DNA of 64,000 nucleotides from Echinicola jeungdonensis (GTDB lineage: Bacteria > Bacteroidota > Bacteroidia > Cytophagales > Cyclobacteriaceae), in contig NZ_JAUFQT010000001.1 in the NCBI RefSeq assembly GCF_030409905.1, positions 952,001 to 1,016,000 on the forward strand, written 5' to 3'. This document shows, piece after piece, positions 7,575 to 16,139 of this stretch. The position numbers were made by a program, and so were the translations under genes. Every line of letters starts with the position of its first letter. The stretch's first letter is position 1. The notes beneath the pieces are model-generated. The model made no database searches. It worked only from the letters and a program-made list of their open reading frames with translations, and was not told the DNA's origin.

Positions 7575-8888
7575 CTAATTCTTTGCTTTGGCTGCTGCCA
7601 TTATTTCTATTTTGTGATTATAATGGTAAATGCCATAAGCCATTACCACCAAGAAACAGCCAGCTGGAACATAATAAGACAGCTGAATGCTTTGCAAATT
7701 ATCAGAAATAAGGCCCTGAATTACGGGGAAAACTGCTCCACCCAGGATTGCCATGATCAGCCCTGAACCTCCAAGCTTGGTATCATCTCCCAATCCTTGG
7801 GCTGCTAAACCATAAATTGTAGGGAACATCATGGACATACATCCTGAAATGCCTACCAAGGCTATGGCTCCTACCATTCCATTGGCATAAATAACAACCA
7901 AGGTACAGCAAATGGCCAAGCCAGAAGCTAGTGACAGGAGCACACTTGGCCGGATTATCTTCATCAAAGCGGTAAAGACAAACCTAAAACCGGTAAACAA
8001 GAACATGGCAATCAAATAATAATTTGATGCATCACTTTCATTATGGCCAAGCTCCTGCATTACATACCGGATGGTAAATGACCATACCCCAATTTGGGCA
8101 CCCACATAAAAGAATTGGGCCAAAACACCAAAGACATAGTTTTTATTGGCCATTAGCCTTTTAAATCCATTGGCCAGTTTATCAGGTACACCTAACTCCG
8201 AAGCTTTGGGCATAGGGGTCATTTTGATCAGGATCCACACCAAAACCAAAAACAAAGCCACACCCACATAGGTCCCCATCACGGAAGAAAGCTCTTCTTG
8301 TTGAATGGACCGCAACATCTCCGGACTCATTTGACTCCTTTCTTCTGCCTCTGCCACATTTAATTTGGAAAGGATAAACACTTTACTCAGTAACACTCCA
8401 ATAATGGATCCAACTGGATTAAAGGACTGGGCAAGGTTTAGCCTTCTGGTAGCTGATTCTTCTGGCCCCATCACAAGGATGTATGGATTGGCAGAAGTCT
8501 CCAGGATGGAAAGTCCCCCTGCCAAAACATAAAGGGCAAAAAGGAAAAAGCCATAGGACATGACAATGCTGGCAGGATAGAACAACATCCCTCCCACAGC
8601 AAATAAGCCTAAACCAAGCAATACACCTGACTTGTAAGAATATTTCTTTATAAAGATGGCAGCTGGCAGAGCCAAACAGAAATATGCTCCATAAAAGGCC
8701 ATTTGAATCCAGGAAGTCTGGGTATCCGTCATGCTCAGGATCTTCTTAAAGGCCGCCAACAAGGTATCTGTCATGTTGTTGGCCAGTCCCCAAAGCAAAA
8801 ACAAACTGGTTATTAATATAAAGGGAATCAAGGTTTCCCTGGAAACCAATGCGGCTTTCCCCTTTTCTTTCATTGTTTGAACGGGCAT
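7575..8888 (-). CDS. fucP: FucP-type L-fucose:H+ symporter (MFS, FHS family)
   Basis: A 437-residue, 12-helix MFS transporter, matching E. coli FucP in length (438). Characteristic segments are LWGLANNMTDTLLAAFKK in helix 1, whose Asp corresponds to the proton-coupled acidic residue, WIQMAFYGAYF in helix 2, and ILETSANPYI in helix 4 with the second acidic residue. It imports L-fucose or a close analogue across the inner membrane. It lies 17 bp after the aldo/keto reductase gene and before the zinc dehydrogenase on one transcript. Related FHS carriers also take up other sugars, so L-fucose itself is probable but not certain. Confidence 0.8.
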   Translation of the reverse strand: MPVQTMKEKGKAALVSRETLIPFILITSLFLLWGLANNMTDTLLAAFKKILSMTDTQTSWIQMAFYGAYFCLALPAAIFIKKYSYKSGVLLGLGLFAVGGMLFYPASIVMSYGFFLFALYVLAGGLSILETSANPYILVMGPEESATRRLNLAQSFNPVGSIIGVLLSKVFILSKLNVAEAEERSQMSPEMLRSIQQEELSSVMGTYVGVALFLVLVWILIKMTPMPKASELGVPDKLANGFKRLMANKNYVFGVLAQFFYVGAQIGVWSFTIRYVMQELGHNESDASNYYLIAMFLFTGFRFVFTALMKIIRPSVLLSLASGLAICCTLVVIYANGMVGAIALVGISGCMSMMFPTIYGLAAQGLGDDTKLGGSGLIMAILGGAVFPVIQGLISDNLQSIQLSYYVPAGCFLVVMAYGIYHYNHKIEIMAAAKAKN

Positions 8889-8905
8889 ATTGTTAATCTT
8901 TTTTA

Positions 8906-9940
8906 TTAAACAGGACTGTATTCATGTAGAAGTGACCTGTTTTTCAGTTCACTCCAAAAGGCTTCAGGTAACTTTTGCTCTGTAGCAATTACGTTCCTTT
9001 TTACCTTGGAAGATTCGGTGGTACTTAAAGCAACGCTGGACACCCCAGGGGCTGAGAGGCCAAATTGCACACAAGCATGCGCCGGGGCAATTTCAAATTC
9101 CTTACACACCTGGAAAAATTGATCCCTCCAGTCAAATTTCCTTTTTGATTCCTCGGTGTCAGGATGGATTAATTGGTAATCATAATGATCTCCTCCTACC
9201 AAAAATCCGGATTGGAATATGGCAGAATTAATAATTCCGACACCTTGATCAGAAAGTTTTTGCATAAAGTCCAGCAACTCCTTGGGATGGGAAATAATGG
9301 TCATGCTATTAGCAAACATAACCCAGTCCAAATTGACATGCTCATAAATCCTGGGTATTATTTTCCAGTCCTTGGCACCCACTCCAATGCCTTTTACCAA
9401 TCCTTGCTTTTTCAAATCTTCCAAGGCACGGTAGGCCTCCAAAATATCCTCAAAAAGTCTAGCTTCTTCTTCAGGATTTTTGGCCTGAGCTAAATATTCA
9501 TCCGGGTCATGTACGGACACCAGCTGGGGCACATAGCCTTGTAGCAGTTCATTACCTTCTTCAAAACACCTTAAAATGCCTTCATAACTGATTTTTTGAA
9601 CAGCATCATATTTCAACCCTTTCCAAATTCCAGGTTCAAATTGGGGCTCATAACCTACTAAGGGACTTCGCACCCAACCCAATTTATTGCTGATCACTAC
9701 ATTTTCCTTGGGGATTTCCAGGGCTTTGAGACTTTTGCCCAAAGCTTCCAGGGCCAATCCGGCCCCATATTTTCCGGCTGAGTCAAAAACTGTTTGCGGC
9801 TGAGTAAACCGGATACTTTCTCTTACAATATCCAACTTCACCTCGGGATCCAATACCTTAAAAAGATTTCCTAAAGCACTGGTTCCGAATACAATCGCAG
9901 GGACTTGGATTCCTGTTTTTCCTAATGGTTTTAACTTCAT
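8906..9940 (-). CDS. Aldo/keto reductase, probable L-fucose/L-galactose 1-dehydrogenase
   Basis: An AKR-fold TIM barrel of about 344 residues. I place the start at the ATG at 9940 (MKLKPLGKTG, the canonical AKR opening); a TTG at 9982 would add 14 residues. The active-site region reads TVFDSAGKYGAG, the form seen in D-threo-aldose/L-galactose dehydrogenases; GVGAKDW and the substrate-loop residues follow. The family oxidises L-fucose or L-galactose at C1 to the lactone with NAD(P). It is the first gene of the operon with fucP and a zinc dehydrogenase, divergent from the lacI-type gene. No lactonase, dehydratase or aldolase for an oxidative fucose pathway is encoded next to it. Confidence 0.75.
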   Translation of the reverse strand: MKLKPLGKTGIQVPAIVFGTSALGNLFKVLDPEVKLDIVRESIRFTQPQTVFDSAGKYGAGLALEALGKSLKALEIPKENVVISNKLGWVRSPLVGYEPQFEPGIWKGLKYDAVQKISYEGILRCFEEGNELLQGYVPQLVSVHDPDEYLAQAKNPEEEARLFEDILEAYRALEDLKKQGLVKGIGVGAKDWKIIPRIYEHVNLDWVMFANSMTIISHPKELLDFMQKLSDQGVGIINSAIFQSGFLVGGDHYDYQLIHPDTEESKRKFDWRDQFFQVCKEFEIAPAHACVQFGLSAPGVSSVALSTTESSKVKRNVIATEQKLPEAFWSELKNRSLLHEYSPV

Positions 9941-10033
9941 AATTTGATCGTTATTCTGGGAAACGGCTTCCAATTTAGCCAATAATTTGATCCAAAAAAC
10001 ACGATAACCAACCGATTTTTAGGCCACTATACC

Positions 10034-10057
10034 TGCAAAGGTTTGTGCAAAGGTTTG
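10034..10057. promoter_or_regulatory. Tandem operator for the LacI-type regulator
   Basis: Two perfect back-to-back copies of the 12-mer TGCAAAGGTTTG, each with an inverted CAAA-GG-TTTG core, 33 bp before the lacI-type start and 94 bp before the aldo/keto reductase start. Position and symmetry fit autoregulation plus control of the divergent operon. Confidence 0.6.
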
Positions 10058-10089
10058 CGGGTTAAAATTATTTTCAATTATTTTAAGAC

Positions 10090-11106
10090 ATGAAAAAAAA
10101 GCGGGTTACTCTAAAGGATATTGCTAAGGAATTGGAGGTTTCCATTTCCACAGTTTCCCGGGCATTGAAGGATCATCCAGACATCGACAAAAAGCTAAGA
10201 GAGAAAATCCAAAAATTGGCCCAAAAGTGGAATTACATCCCCAACCCATTGGCCATGGGCTTGCTCCGCCAACAAACCCGGGTAATTGGGGTCATTGTTC
10301 CGGATATAGTGACTTATTTTTTCTCTTCCATCATTGAAGGAATTGAAAACGAACTTAGGGAAGCGGGCTATTATATTGTAATTTCATCTTCTAAAGAATC
10401 AGTACAAAAGGAGATTGAATGTGTCAACAACCTTTTAAACCTTCGCATTGATGGATTAATCGTATGTTTGGCACAAGACAGCCATTCTACTGCCCATTTT
10501 AAAAAGGTATTGGAGCATGAGGTGCCATTGGTTTTCTTTGATAGGGTATGTCTGGAAAAGAAGGTATCCACTATTGTAACGGACAATATCAGCATGGCCA
10601 GGGATATCACCACTCATTTTTTTGAAAACGGAGCCAAAAAAATTGCCCATATTACAGGGCCCAAACATCTTAATATTGTAAAGGAACGAGCGGAAGGATA
10701 CCTTAAGGGCCTGGAAATTGCTGGAATTAACTTTGATAAGAAATACTTGATCCATACTGACCTTTCCCCTGAAAGTGCAGGAAGGGCAACCAAAAAACTA
10801 TTAGCTTTACCGGAAAAACCTGATGCCATCCTAGGGGTAAATGATACCGTTATTTTTTCTACCATGAAGGCTATAAAAAGAATTGGCCTAAGGATACCCG
10901 AAGACATTTTGTTAGCTGGTTTTTCAGATGAATTCCATGCCACAGTAGTAGAACCTCAATTGACCTCAGTAGCTCATCCCACCCATGAAATAGGCAGAAA
11001 TGCCGCCAAACTCATCTTGGAACAAATCCTGGAAGGCCGCCCAATTCAGAAAAAAATAGTACTGAACACAGAACTCCATATCAGGGAGTCTTCAATTAGA
11101 AACTGA
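10090..11106 (+). CDS. LacI-family transcriptional regulator
   Basis: A 338-residue LacI/GalR protein. The N-terminal helix-turn-helix and hinge are plain: VTLKDIAKELEVSISTVSRA (residues 5-24), the hinge near residue 45-57, then a periplasmic-binding-protein-like sugar domain starting TRVIGVIVPD at about residue 59 and ending with the ELHIRESS motif. It binds DNA as a dimer and responds to a sugar or sugar phosphate. Divergent orientation from the AKR-fucP-dehydrogenase operon across a 149-bp spacer with a tandem 12-bp repeat makes that operon its likely target. Confidence 0.9.
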   Translation: MKKKRVTLKDIAKELEVSISTVSRALKDHPDIDKKLREKIQKLAQKWNYIPNPLAMGLLRQQTRVIGVIVPDIVTYFFSSIIEGIENELREAGYYIVISSSKESVQKEIECVNNLLNLRIDGLIVCLAQDSHSTAHFKKVLEHEVPLVFFDRVCLEKKVSTIVTDNISMARDITTHFFENGAKKIAHITGPKHLNIVKERAEGYLKGLEIAGINFDKKYLIHTDLSPESAGRATKKLLALPEKPDAILGVNDTVIFSTMKAIKRIGLRIPEDILLAGFSDEFHATVVEPQLTSVAHPTHEIGRNAAKLILEQILEGRPIQKKIVLNTELHIRESSIRN

Positions 11107-11256
11107 GCCTCCAAAAAAGTATTTCATTCCTAGTTTCCTACATTTTTCCTACATTTAATTAATTGCAATTATTGCCCAAAAGACCATATTTTTTAATATT
11201 TTGTATCAGCAGTTGAAGTCTTATCCTGATGGATAAAACAAATTCAATCAATACTG

Positions 11257-12006
11257 ATGGAAAACCCAGAAGCTTTAGATGAAAACACCCTCCATGGGGA
11301 AAAGGGATTTTTATCCAAACACGAAAAATACCTTGGTGAATTTGTATATGGAGGCATCGATGGTTGCGTCACCACTTTTGCAGTGGTAGCAGGTTCGGTT
11401 GGTGCAGGACTCGACAGCTCCATCATTATAATTCTAGGTTTTGCCAACCTGTTTGCTGATGGCTTTTCCATGTCCATCGGGGCTTATTTATCTTCCAAAT
11501 CTCAAATTGACAATTTCCATAAACACCAGGAAATAGAATATTGGGAAGTCAAACACATTCCAGAAACGGAAAAAGATGAAATCAGGTCTATTTATAGGGA
11601 AAAAGGATTTGAAGGAGAAATGTTGGAAAGAGTAGTGGAGACAATAACTGAGGACAAAGACCGATGGGTAGATGTGATGATGAAGGAAGAACTTGAGATG
11701 ATGAAAGACAAAAAATCACCCCATATCATAGCAGGAACTACTTTTTTTTCATTCCTTTTAATTGGATTCATCCCCTTGTTGGTTTATGTTTTGGATTACA
11801 TAACCTCTATCGGACAGCATCTGTTTTTTCTTTCTTCATTAATGACTGGTGCAGGATTCATTATTATAGGGGCTCTAAAAACCTATGTTACCAACACCAA
11901 TATTTGGAAAGGCATATTAGAAACCCTTTTCCTGGGACTTATAGCTGCAGTAGTAGCCTATTATGTTGGAGATTTTTTGGAAAAATTGATAACCGGGGGG
12001 TTTTAG
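11257..12006 (+). CDS. VIT1/CCC1-family iron/manganese transporter
   Basis: A 249-residue membrane protein. The N-terminal signature is [19 protein letters not shown] followed by [23 protein letters not shown], with Asp/Met residues of the metal path; a charged cytoplasmic domain (about residues 88-165, rich in Glu and ending [11 protein letters not shown]) contains the metal-binding helices; three more hydrophobic segments follow. Family members export or sequester Fe2+/Mn2+ using a proton gradient. It is a lone gene. The long region after it has no protein gene that I can support. Confidence 0.88.
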   Translation: MENPEALDENTLHGEKGFLSKHEKYLGEFVYGGIDGCVTTFAVVAGSVGAGLDSSIIIILGFANLFADGFSMSIGAYLSSKSQIDNFHKHQEIEYWEVKHIPETEKDEIRSIYREKGFEGEMLERVVETITEDKDRWVDVMMKEELEMMKDKKSPHIIAGTTFFSFLLIGFIPLLVYVLDYITSIGQHLFFLSSLMTGAGFIIIGALKTYVTNTNIWKGILETLFLGLIAAVVAYYVGDFLEKLITGGF

Positions 12007-12520
12007 GATTGGAACGGTATTTTCCGTTTGAAGTTTTTAAAGTTGAAATGTTGGAAGGATATTGCAGTTTCTAAAATGTTGGGCAGGAATTAATAATATA
12101 TGATGGACTGAAACCTTGATAAGGAAAGGCCAGTTGGAATTTGAAACCCCAATTAGCGTCTAGATGTCACAAGGCAAAAATTTGATGGTAAGCTTTAACC
12201 TTGAAAGGACAAATTATTTCAACATAGAGTGAAGCCTGGTCAAAATAAAATGACTTCCCTTGGCTTTTGCAGCTAAAACTTTATTACAGCCAACACTTTT
12301 CCGCTAAAGCCCAACCTACTATTGACCTTAGATAAAGGAAGTGCCAAGTTTTCAAATCACGCTCTCCATGATTACAAATCCTTTCCATCAAAAATGAGGG
12401 ATTACAAATCCCGAATAGCAGATTAGTTATTTGACCTTCAATTATCGAATAGCTCAAAAAACTAAGTACTCCATTTACCTTTTAGATTTATTATCGCATC
12501 TGGTCTAAATTTTAGGCACA

Positions 12521-12552
12521 AAAAAAGCTATGAATAGAACCCATAGCTTTTA
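12521..12552 (-). terminator. Terminator of the tRNA-like gene
   Basis: AAAAGCTATG / CATAGCTTTT stem followed by a T-run on the minus strand, about 30 bp after the tRNA-like 3' end. Confidence 0.8.
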
Positions 12553-12582
12553 GTCAATTAACAATAAACCCAAAATAACCTG

Positions 12583-12706
12583 CTGTAGGGGAAGGATTCG
12601 AACCTCCACGGGGCAGTTAGGCAAAACACGAGCTCGATATTTGCTTTTTCCTGGACTCCCCACCTCTGAGACAGAGAGGCATGTCTGCCAGTTTCAACAC
12701 CCTACA
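12583..12706 (-). tRNA. tRNA-like gene: class-II body, GUC anticodon, 55-nt variable region
   Basis: On the minus strand: 7-bp acceptor TGTAGGG / CCCTACA with discriminator G; a D arm of the leucine type (TTGAAACTGGCAGACA); a 5-bp anticodon stem CCTCT/AGAGG enclosing CTGTCTC, which gives anticodon GUC (Asp); a T arm GGAGG-TTCGAAT-CCTTC. Between anticodon and T arms lie 55 nt (12608-12662) that can fold into a long imperfect hairpin (GGGG/CCCC base, GCAAA/TTTGC upper stem, CG-AGCT-CG tip). Normal class-II arms are roughly 10-24 nt, and Asp tRNAs have short ones. CCA is not encoded. A matched promoter and terminator indicate it is transcribed. Pair 10-25 is T-T and base 37 is T, both unusual. 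It may be a functional odd tRNA, a tRNA mimic or a decaying gene. Confidence 0.6.
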
Positions 12707-12748
12707 GTATGTAAAGCTTTTAAGCGCTTTTCGCTTTGCATTATATTA

Positions 12749-12780
12749 CAAACGTAATACACACTTGATTAATTTTCAAA
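12749..12780 (-). promoter_or_regulatory. Promoter of the tRNA-like gene
   Basis: On the minus strand TTTG (12777-12780), 20-bp spacer, TACGTTTG (12749-12756): an exact Bacteroidota -33/-7 promoter. Transcription would start about 35 nt before the tRNA-like 5' end. Confidence 0.65.
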
Positions 12781-13595
12781 TATTACAACAATTAATTTTA
12801 TTTTTTACATATTTTTCAACATAAACCAGATCCTACCAGCAAAACAATAATTTAACAACTACTAAAAAGCCCTGGTTTTCATTTTTGAAAATCAAATTAA
12901 TCCCTATTAAACCGGCAGACCAAAATAGCATAAGCTTTTTAATTTTGCTTTCTGGATTTGTTTGGGTTGAAAGGCAGAAAAGTTAAATTGTCAGTAGGGT
13001 ATCAAAGCATCCAATTTGTTTGAAAACCTGTTGATTGGGTCAATAGCAAAACTCCAAATGGGGCAAAATAGGACACATCTGAGTCAAGCCCTGGTCAATA
13101 TAACCACCCCACAACGCTATAGAAGACTTGCAGGCATTATTGGCGCCACTTTTTCCCTAAAGCCCAATTTCGAATGGTCAGATTTGGTCTCTCTTAGCTA
13201 TGGGATCTTGACTTTGTAAAACCAATAGTTATGAGGAACATTGGCCCCAGATAAACTCTTGCTAATAAATTCCTCTTTTTTGATAATTTCTATAATCCAA
13301 AGATGTTATAATCCCTCCTATTTATCCCTATCTTAAATAATCCCTCTAAAACCATTTCATTATTTTATTTTCATGGTTATTTATTGGTTTAATATGGGTA
13401 CCTTTGGGTTTAATTAACTTTACCCCTCAACATCAATCCAATCCATTAAGATTGCATTCTCCTCAAAATAAATAAATAAAGCGCCTTTCCATTTCCTTTT
13501 TCTCCAATCTACCTTAACGTTTTTTAGTAAAGAGGACTTGGCAAAGTCTCAGCATAAATCCGGAAAATGAAATCCGGAAAAAAGAACAAGAAATT

Positions 13596-14828
13596 ATGAG
13601 TTTTAAAAAATTGAATATCATTCCGCCTATTTTAAAAGCGTTAGAAGATAAAAATTATACCCAGCCTACATCCATACAAAAACAAGCCATCCCTCTTATT
13701 TTGGAAGGCAATGATGTATTGGGCTGTGCCCAAACTGGAACGGGAAAAACGGCTGCCTTTGCCATTCCTGTTATCCAACACATTAACGAAACTACACCCT
13801 CAAAAGAGTCCCGTCCAAAAATACGGTCCTTGATCGTCACCCCCACCAGAGAATTGGCCATTCAAATCGAGGAAAACATTCAAAAATATGGCAAATACAC
13901 CAATGTAAAACATGCCGTCATCTTTGGAGGGGTAAAACAAAGTCAACAGGTGGACAAACTAAAAGAAGGAGTCCACATATTGGTGGCCACACCTGGCCGG
14001 TTATTGGACTTAATGGACCAAGGTTATATCAGTTTGAAAAACATTGAGCTTTTTGTCCTGGATGAGGCAGACCGGATGTTGGATATGGGATTTATCAACG
14101 ACATCAAAAAGCTCCTAAGATTGCTCCCGGTCAAAAGACAATCCTTATTTTTTTCCGCTACTATGCCTGAAAACATCCTCAACCTTTCGAAGGAAATCCT
14201 GAATAAACCTCAAAAAGTAGAGGTCACCCCGGTTTCTTCCACTGCGGAAACGATCCAACAATACCTTTATTTCACCAATAAAAGCAGTAAAAAAAGCTTG
14301 CTATTGCATATTTTAGAAACAGAAGAAATTGACCAGGTGCTTTTGTTTTCCAGAACCAAACATGGTTCCGACAGGATAGTCCGTGACCTGAAAAAGAAAA
14401 AAATCAATGCCGCTGCCATTCATGGTGATAAAGCCCAAAACCAAAGGCAAAAAGTCCTGAGGGATTTTAAAGCCGGTAAAATCCAGGTATTGGTTGCTAC
14501 CGATATTGCTGCCAGGGGAATAGATATCGATAAGTTGAAATATGTAATCAATTTTGATATTCCTGATATTGCAGAAACCTATATCCACCGGATTGGCCGA
14601 TCTGGAAGAGCTGGGGAAGCAGGAATTGCCCTTTCCTTATGCGGTCCCGAGGAAAATGCTTATATCAAGGATATAGAAAAGCTGGCAAAAAAGCGGATAA
14701 AAATTATAGAAAACCATCCATTCCCTCAAACAGAAAAGCCTATGACTGCTCTGGAAAAAAAGGAGTGGAACAAAGAAAAACAACTGCGTAAACAGGAATT
14801 TTTTACCAAACGAAAAAAGAATAGATAA
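13596..14828 (+). CDS. rhlE: DEAD-box RNA helicase, RhlE type
   Basis: A 410-residue ATP-dependent RNA helicase with all family motifs in order: Q motif (PTSIQKQAIP), Walker A AQTGTGKT (about residue 44), PTRELAIQ, TPGRLLD, DEADRMLDMG, SATMP, and in the second domain ATDIAARGIDID and HRIGRSGRAG. The tail after residue 380 is short and basic, as in RhlE rather than CsdA/DbpA. It unwinds structured RNA in ribosome assembly or mRNA turnover, often important in the cold. It stands alone. Confidence 0.92.
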   Translation: MSFKKLNIIPPILKALEDKNYTQPTSIQKQAIPLILEGNDVLGCAQTGTGKTAAFAIPVIQHINETTPSKESRPKIRSLIVTPTRELAIQIEENIQKYGKYTNVKHAVIFGGVKQSQQVDKLKEGVHILVATPGRLLDLMDQGYISLKNIELFVLDEADRMLDMGFINDIKKLLRLLPVKRQSLFFSATMPENILNLSKEILNKPQKVEVTPVSSTAETIQQYLYFTNKSSKKSLLLHILETEEIDQVLLFSRTKHGSDRIVRDLKKKKINAAAIHGDKAQNQRQKVLRDFKAGKIQVLVATDIAARGIDIDKLKYVINFDIPDIAETYIHRIGRSGRAGEAGIALSLCGPEENAYIKDIEKLAKKRIKIIENHPFPQTEKPMTALEKKEWNKEKQLRKQEFFTKRKKNR

Positions 14829-14974
14829 CCATTGAAATTGTTTTACTTCAGAATGATGCATTGGGAATTCTCTGCTCTGCCAGGTAAATTCTAATGCATT
14901 TTTTTTACCCAATTCTCCCCCTTAATCTATGCCGGCTGTTTCTTATTAGGTTGGTAAATTTTACAGAGGGAGGG

Positions 14975-15874
14975 TTATTTTTCAAACACCAACCGATAAT
15001 GGTCCATTATTTCCTTTTCAAAGCAAATGCGATTAGGACTTATACGAAAAATCTCCACTCTGTTTCTGAAGGCTTTGTCGGTAAAAAATTTAGGAAGAAG
15101 GCTGAGGTAAAGCATGTACTTTTTCAAATTGAATTTCCGGAACCGTTTTCTCCATTGCCCTATTGTCTCAATGTAATCCAGCCTTCCACTGCTATGGGAA
15201 ATCAGATTAAAATAGGGATTGGCATTTTTTTGGATCATTTCAAGTCCATATGGTAACCATGAACCCGGAAATTGTTCTACCATCAGGGCACAGACATGGG
15301 CGGGTGAGCCTTTGGGGGCATCGATATTGATATCTTCAAAATCGATCATATTCTTTCCAAAAACCATAGTTTGCAAATATAACCTGCCTCCTTTGGGCAA
15401 TAGGTTATAAACTGTATGGAAAAAATCCTTGTACACTTTTTCCTGTTTCCCTGATTTCCAATCCTCTATGGAACAGAAATGTTCGAAGGCCCCAACACAG
15501 GAAATGGCATCAAACATTCCAAAATCTTCGGGCTTTACTGTTCGGCAATCTTTCACATAAACATTCAGGCCGTTTTTTCGACAAGCCTCCGCCTGCCCTT
15601 GGGACAAAGTCAGCCCAATACTTGAAGCGCCCAATTCCTGTACATATTTCGAGAATGGGCCCCAGCCACAGCCCATATCCAATACACGACTTCCACTTTT
15701 AATATCGAGGCTTTCTGCAATAAATTTGTGCTTGGCCTTTTGGGCTTCTTCTAAAGAAAGTGAAAAATCTCCATCGTATTTTGCACCACTAAAATCTCCC
15801 GTCTCTCCCATGCTCAATCGGAAAATTTCATCAATCGTCGAGTAGGTGAAGTCCAGATCCTCCTTGTCAGCCAT
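14975..15874 (-). CDS. Cyclopropane-fatty-acid-synthase-like SAM methyltransferase
   Basis: A 299-residue class I methyltransferase. The SAM site shows VLDMGCGWGPFSKYVQ (about residues 63-78) and the CFA-synthase-like GLTLSQGQ; an acidic/aromatic motif GAFEHF follows at about 128-133. Overall resemblance is to the CFA/mycolic-acid cyclopropane synthase group, but it is shorter than E. coli Cfa (382) and lacks its N-terminal lipid-binding domain. The substrate could be an unsaturated acyl chain or another hydrophobic molecule. It is a lone gene, convergent with the helicase gene. Confidence 0.75.
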   Translation of the reverse strand: MADKEDLDFTYSTIDEIFRLSMGETGDFSGAKYDGDFSLSLEEAQKAKHKFIAESLDIKSGSRVLDMGCGWGPFSKYVQELGASSIGLTLSQGQAEACRKNGLNVYVKDCRTVKPEDFGMFDAISCVGAFEHFCSIEDWKSGKQEKVYKDFFHTVYNLLPKGGRLYLQTMVFGKNMIDFEDINIDAPKGSPAHVCALMVEQFPGSWLPYGLEMIQKNANPYFNLISHSSGRLDYIETIGQWRKRFRKFNLKKYMLYLSLLPKFFTDKAFRNRVEIFRISPNRICFEKEIMDHYRLVFEK

Positions 15875-16088
15875 ATTTCCCTTTTTATATATTGGATATT
15901 TAATAATTTAGGTAAAAAAGGGATAAATCTCCCAGATTGTAGATGATATTTTTCCCAAAATTCCCTTAACCACTATTTAATATTGGTTCTTTAAAAATCC
16001 AGTGGATAAAAATCAATTTTACTTATTTCAAAAAGTTCTTAAGTGGGATTGAATCTTTAATAGGTTTTTCATCAACCACTCTAAAGAA

Positions 16089-16120
16089 AAAAGCCCATCA
16101 GCAATTGCTGATGGGCTTTT
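16089..16120 (-). terminator. Terminator of the arabinan locus / araB
   Basis: Long perfect stem AAAAGCCCATCAGCA / TGCTGATGGGCTTTT with T-runs on both sides, 20 bp after araB; ends the PUL transcript. Confidence 0.9.
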
Positions 16121-16139
16121 TACACATAAATTTTCAACA

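Larger units (their letters stand above)
12007..13595. other. Long stretch without protein genes
   Basis: Apart from the tRNA-like gene at 12583-12706 with its promoter and terminator, I see no supportable gene. The stretch holds short repeats (GATTACAAATCC at 12371 and 12401) and AT-rich DNA. The 67-codon open frame at 13016-13219 lacks an ATG and any recognisable composition. Just before the helicase gene, ATCCGGAAAA occurs twice (13558-13580). Confidence 0.5.

Noticed and set aside
12371..12412. GATTACAAATCC repeats as a CRISPR or mobile element
   Set aside because: Only two 12-bp copies, with no regular spacing series, no cas genes and no transposase.
13016..13219. Open frame of 67 codons
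   Set aside because: No ATG, no family resemblance, no codon bias or ribosome-binding context; it lies in a noncoding stretch.
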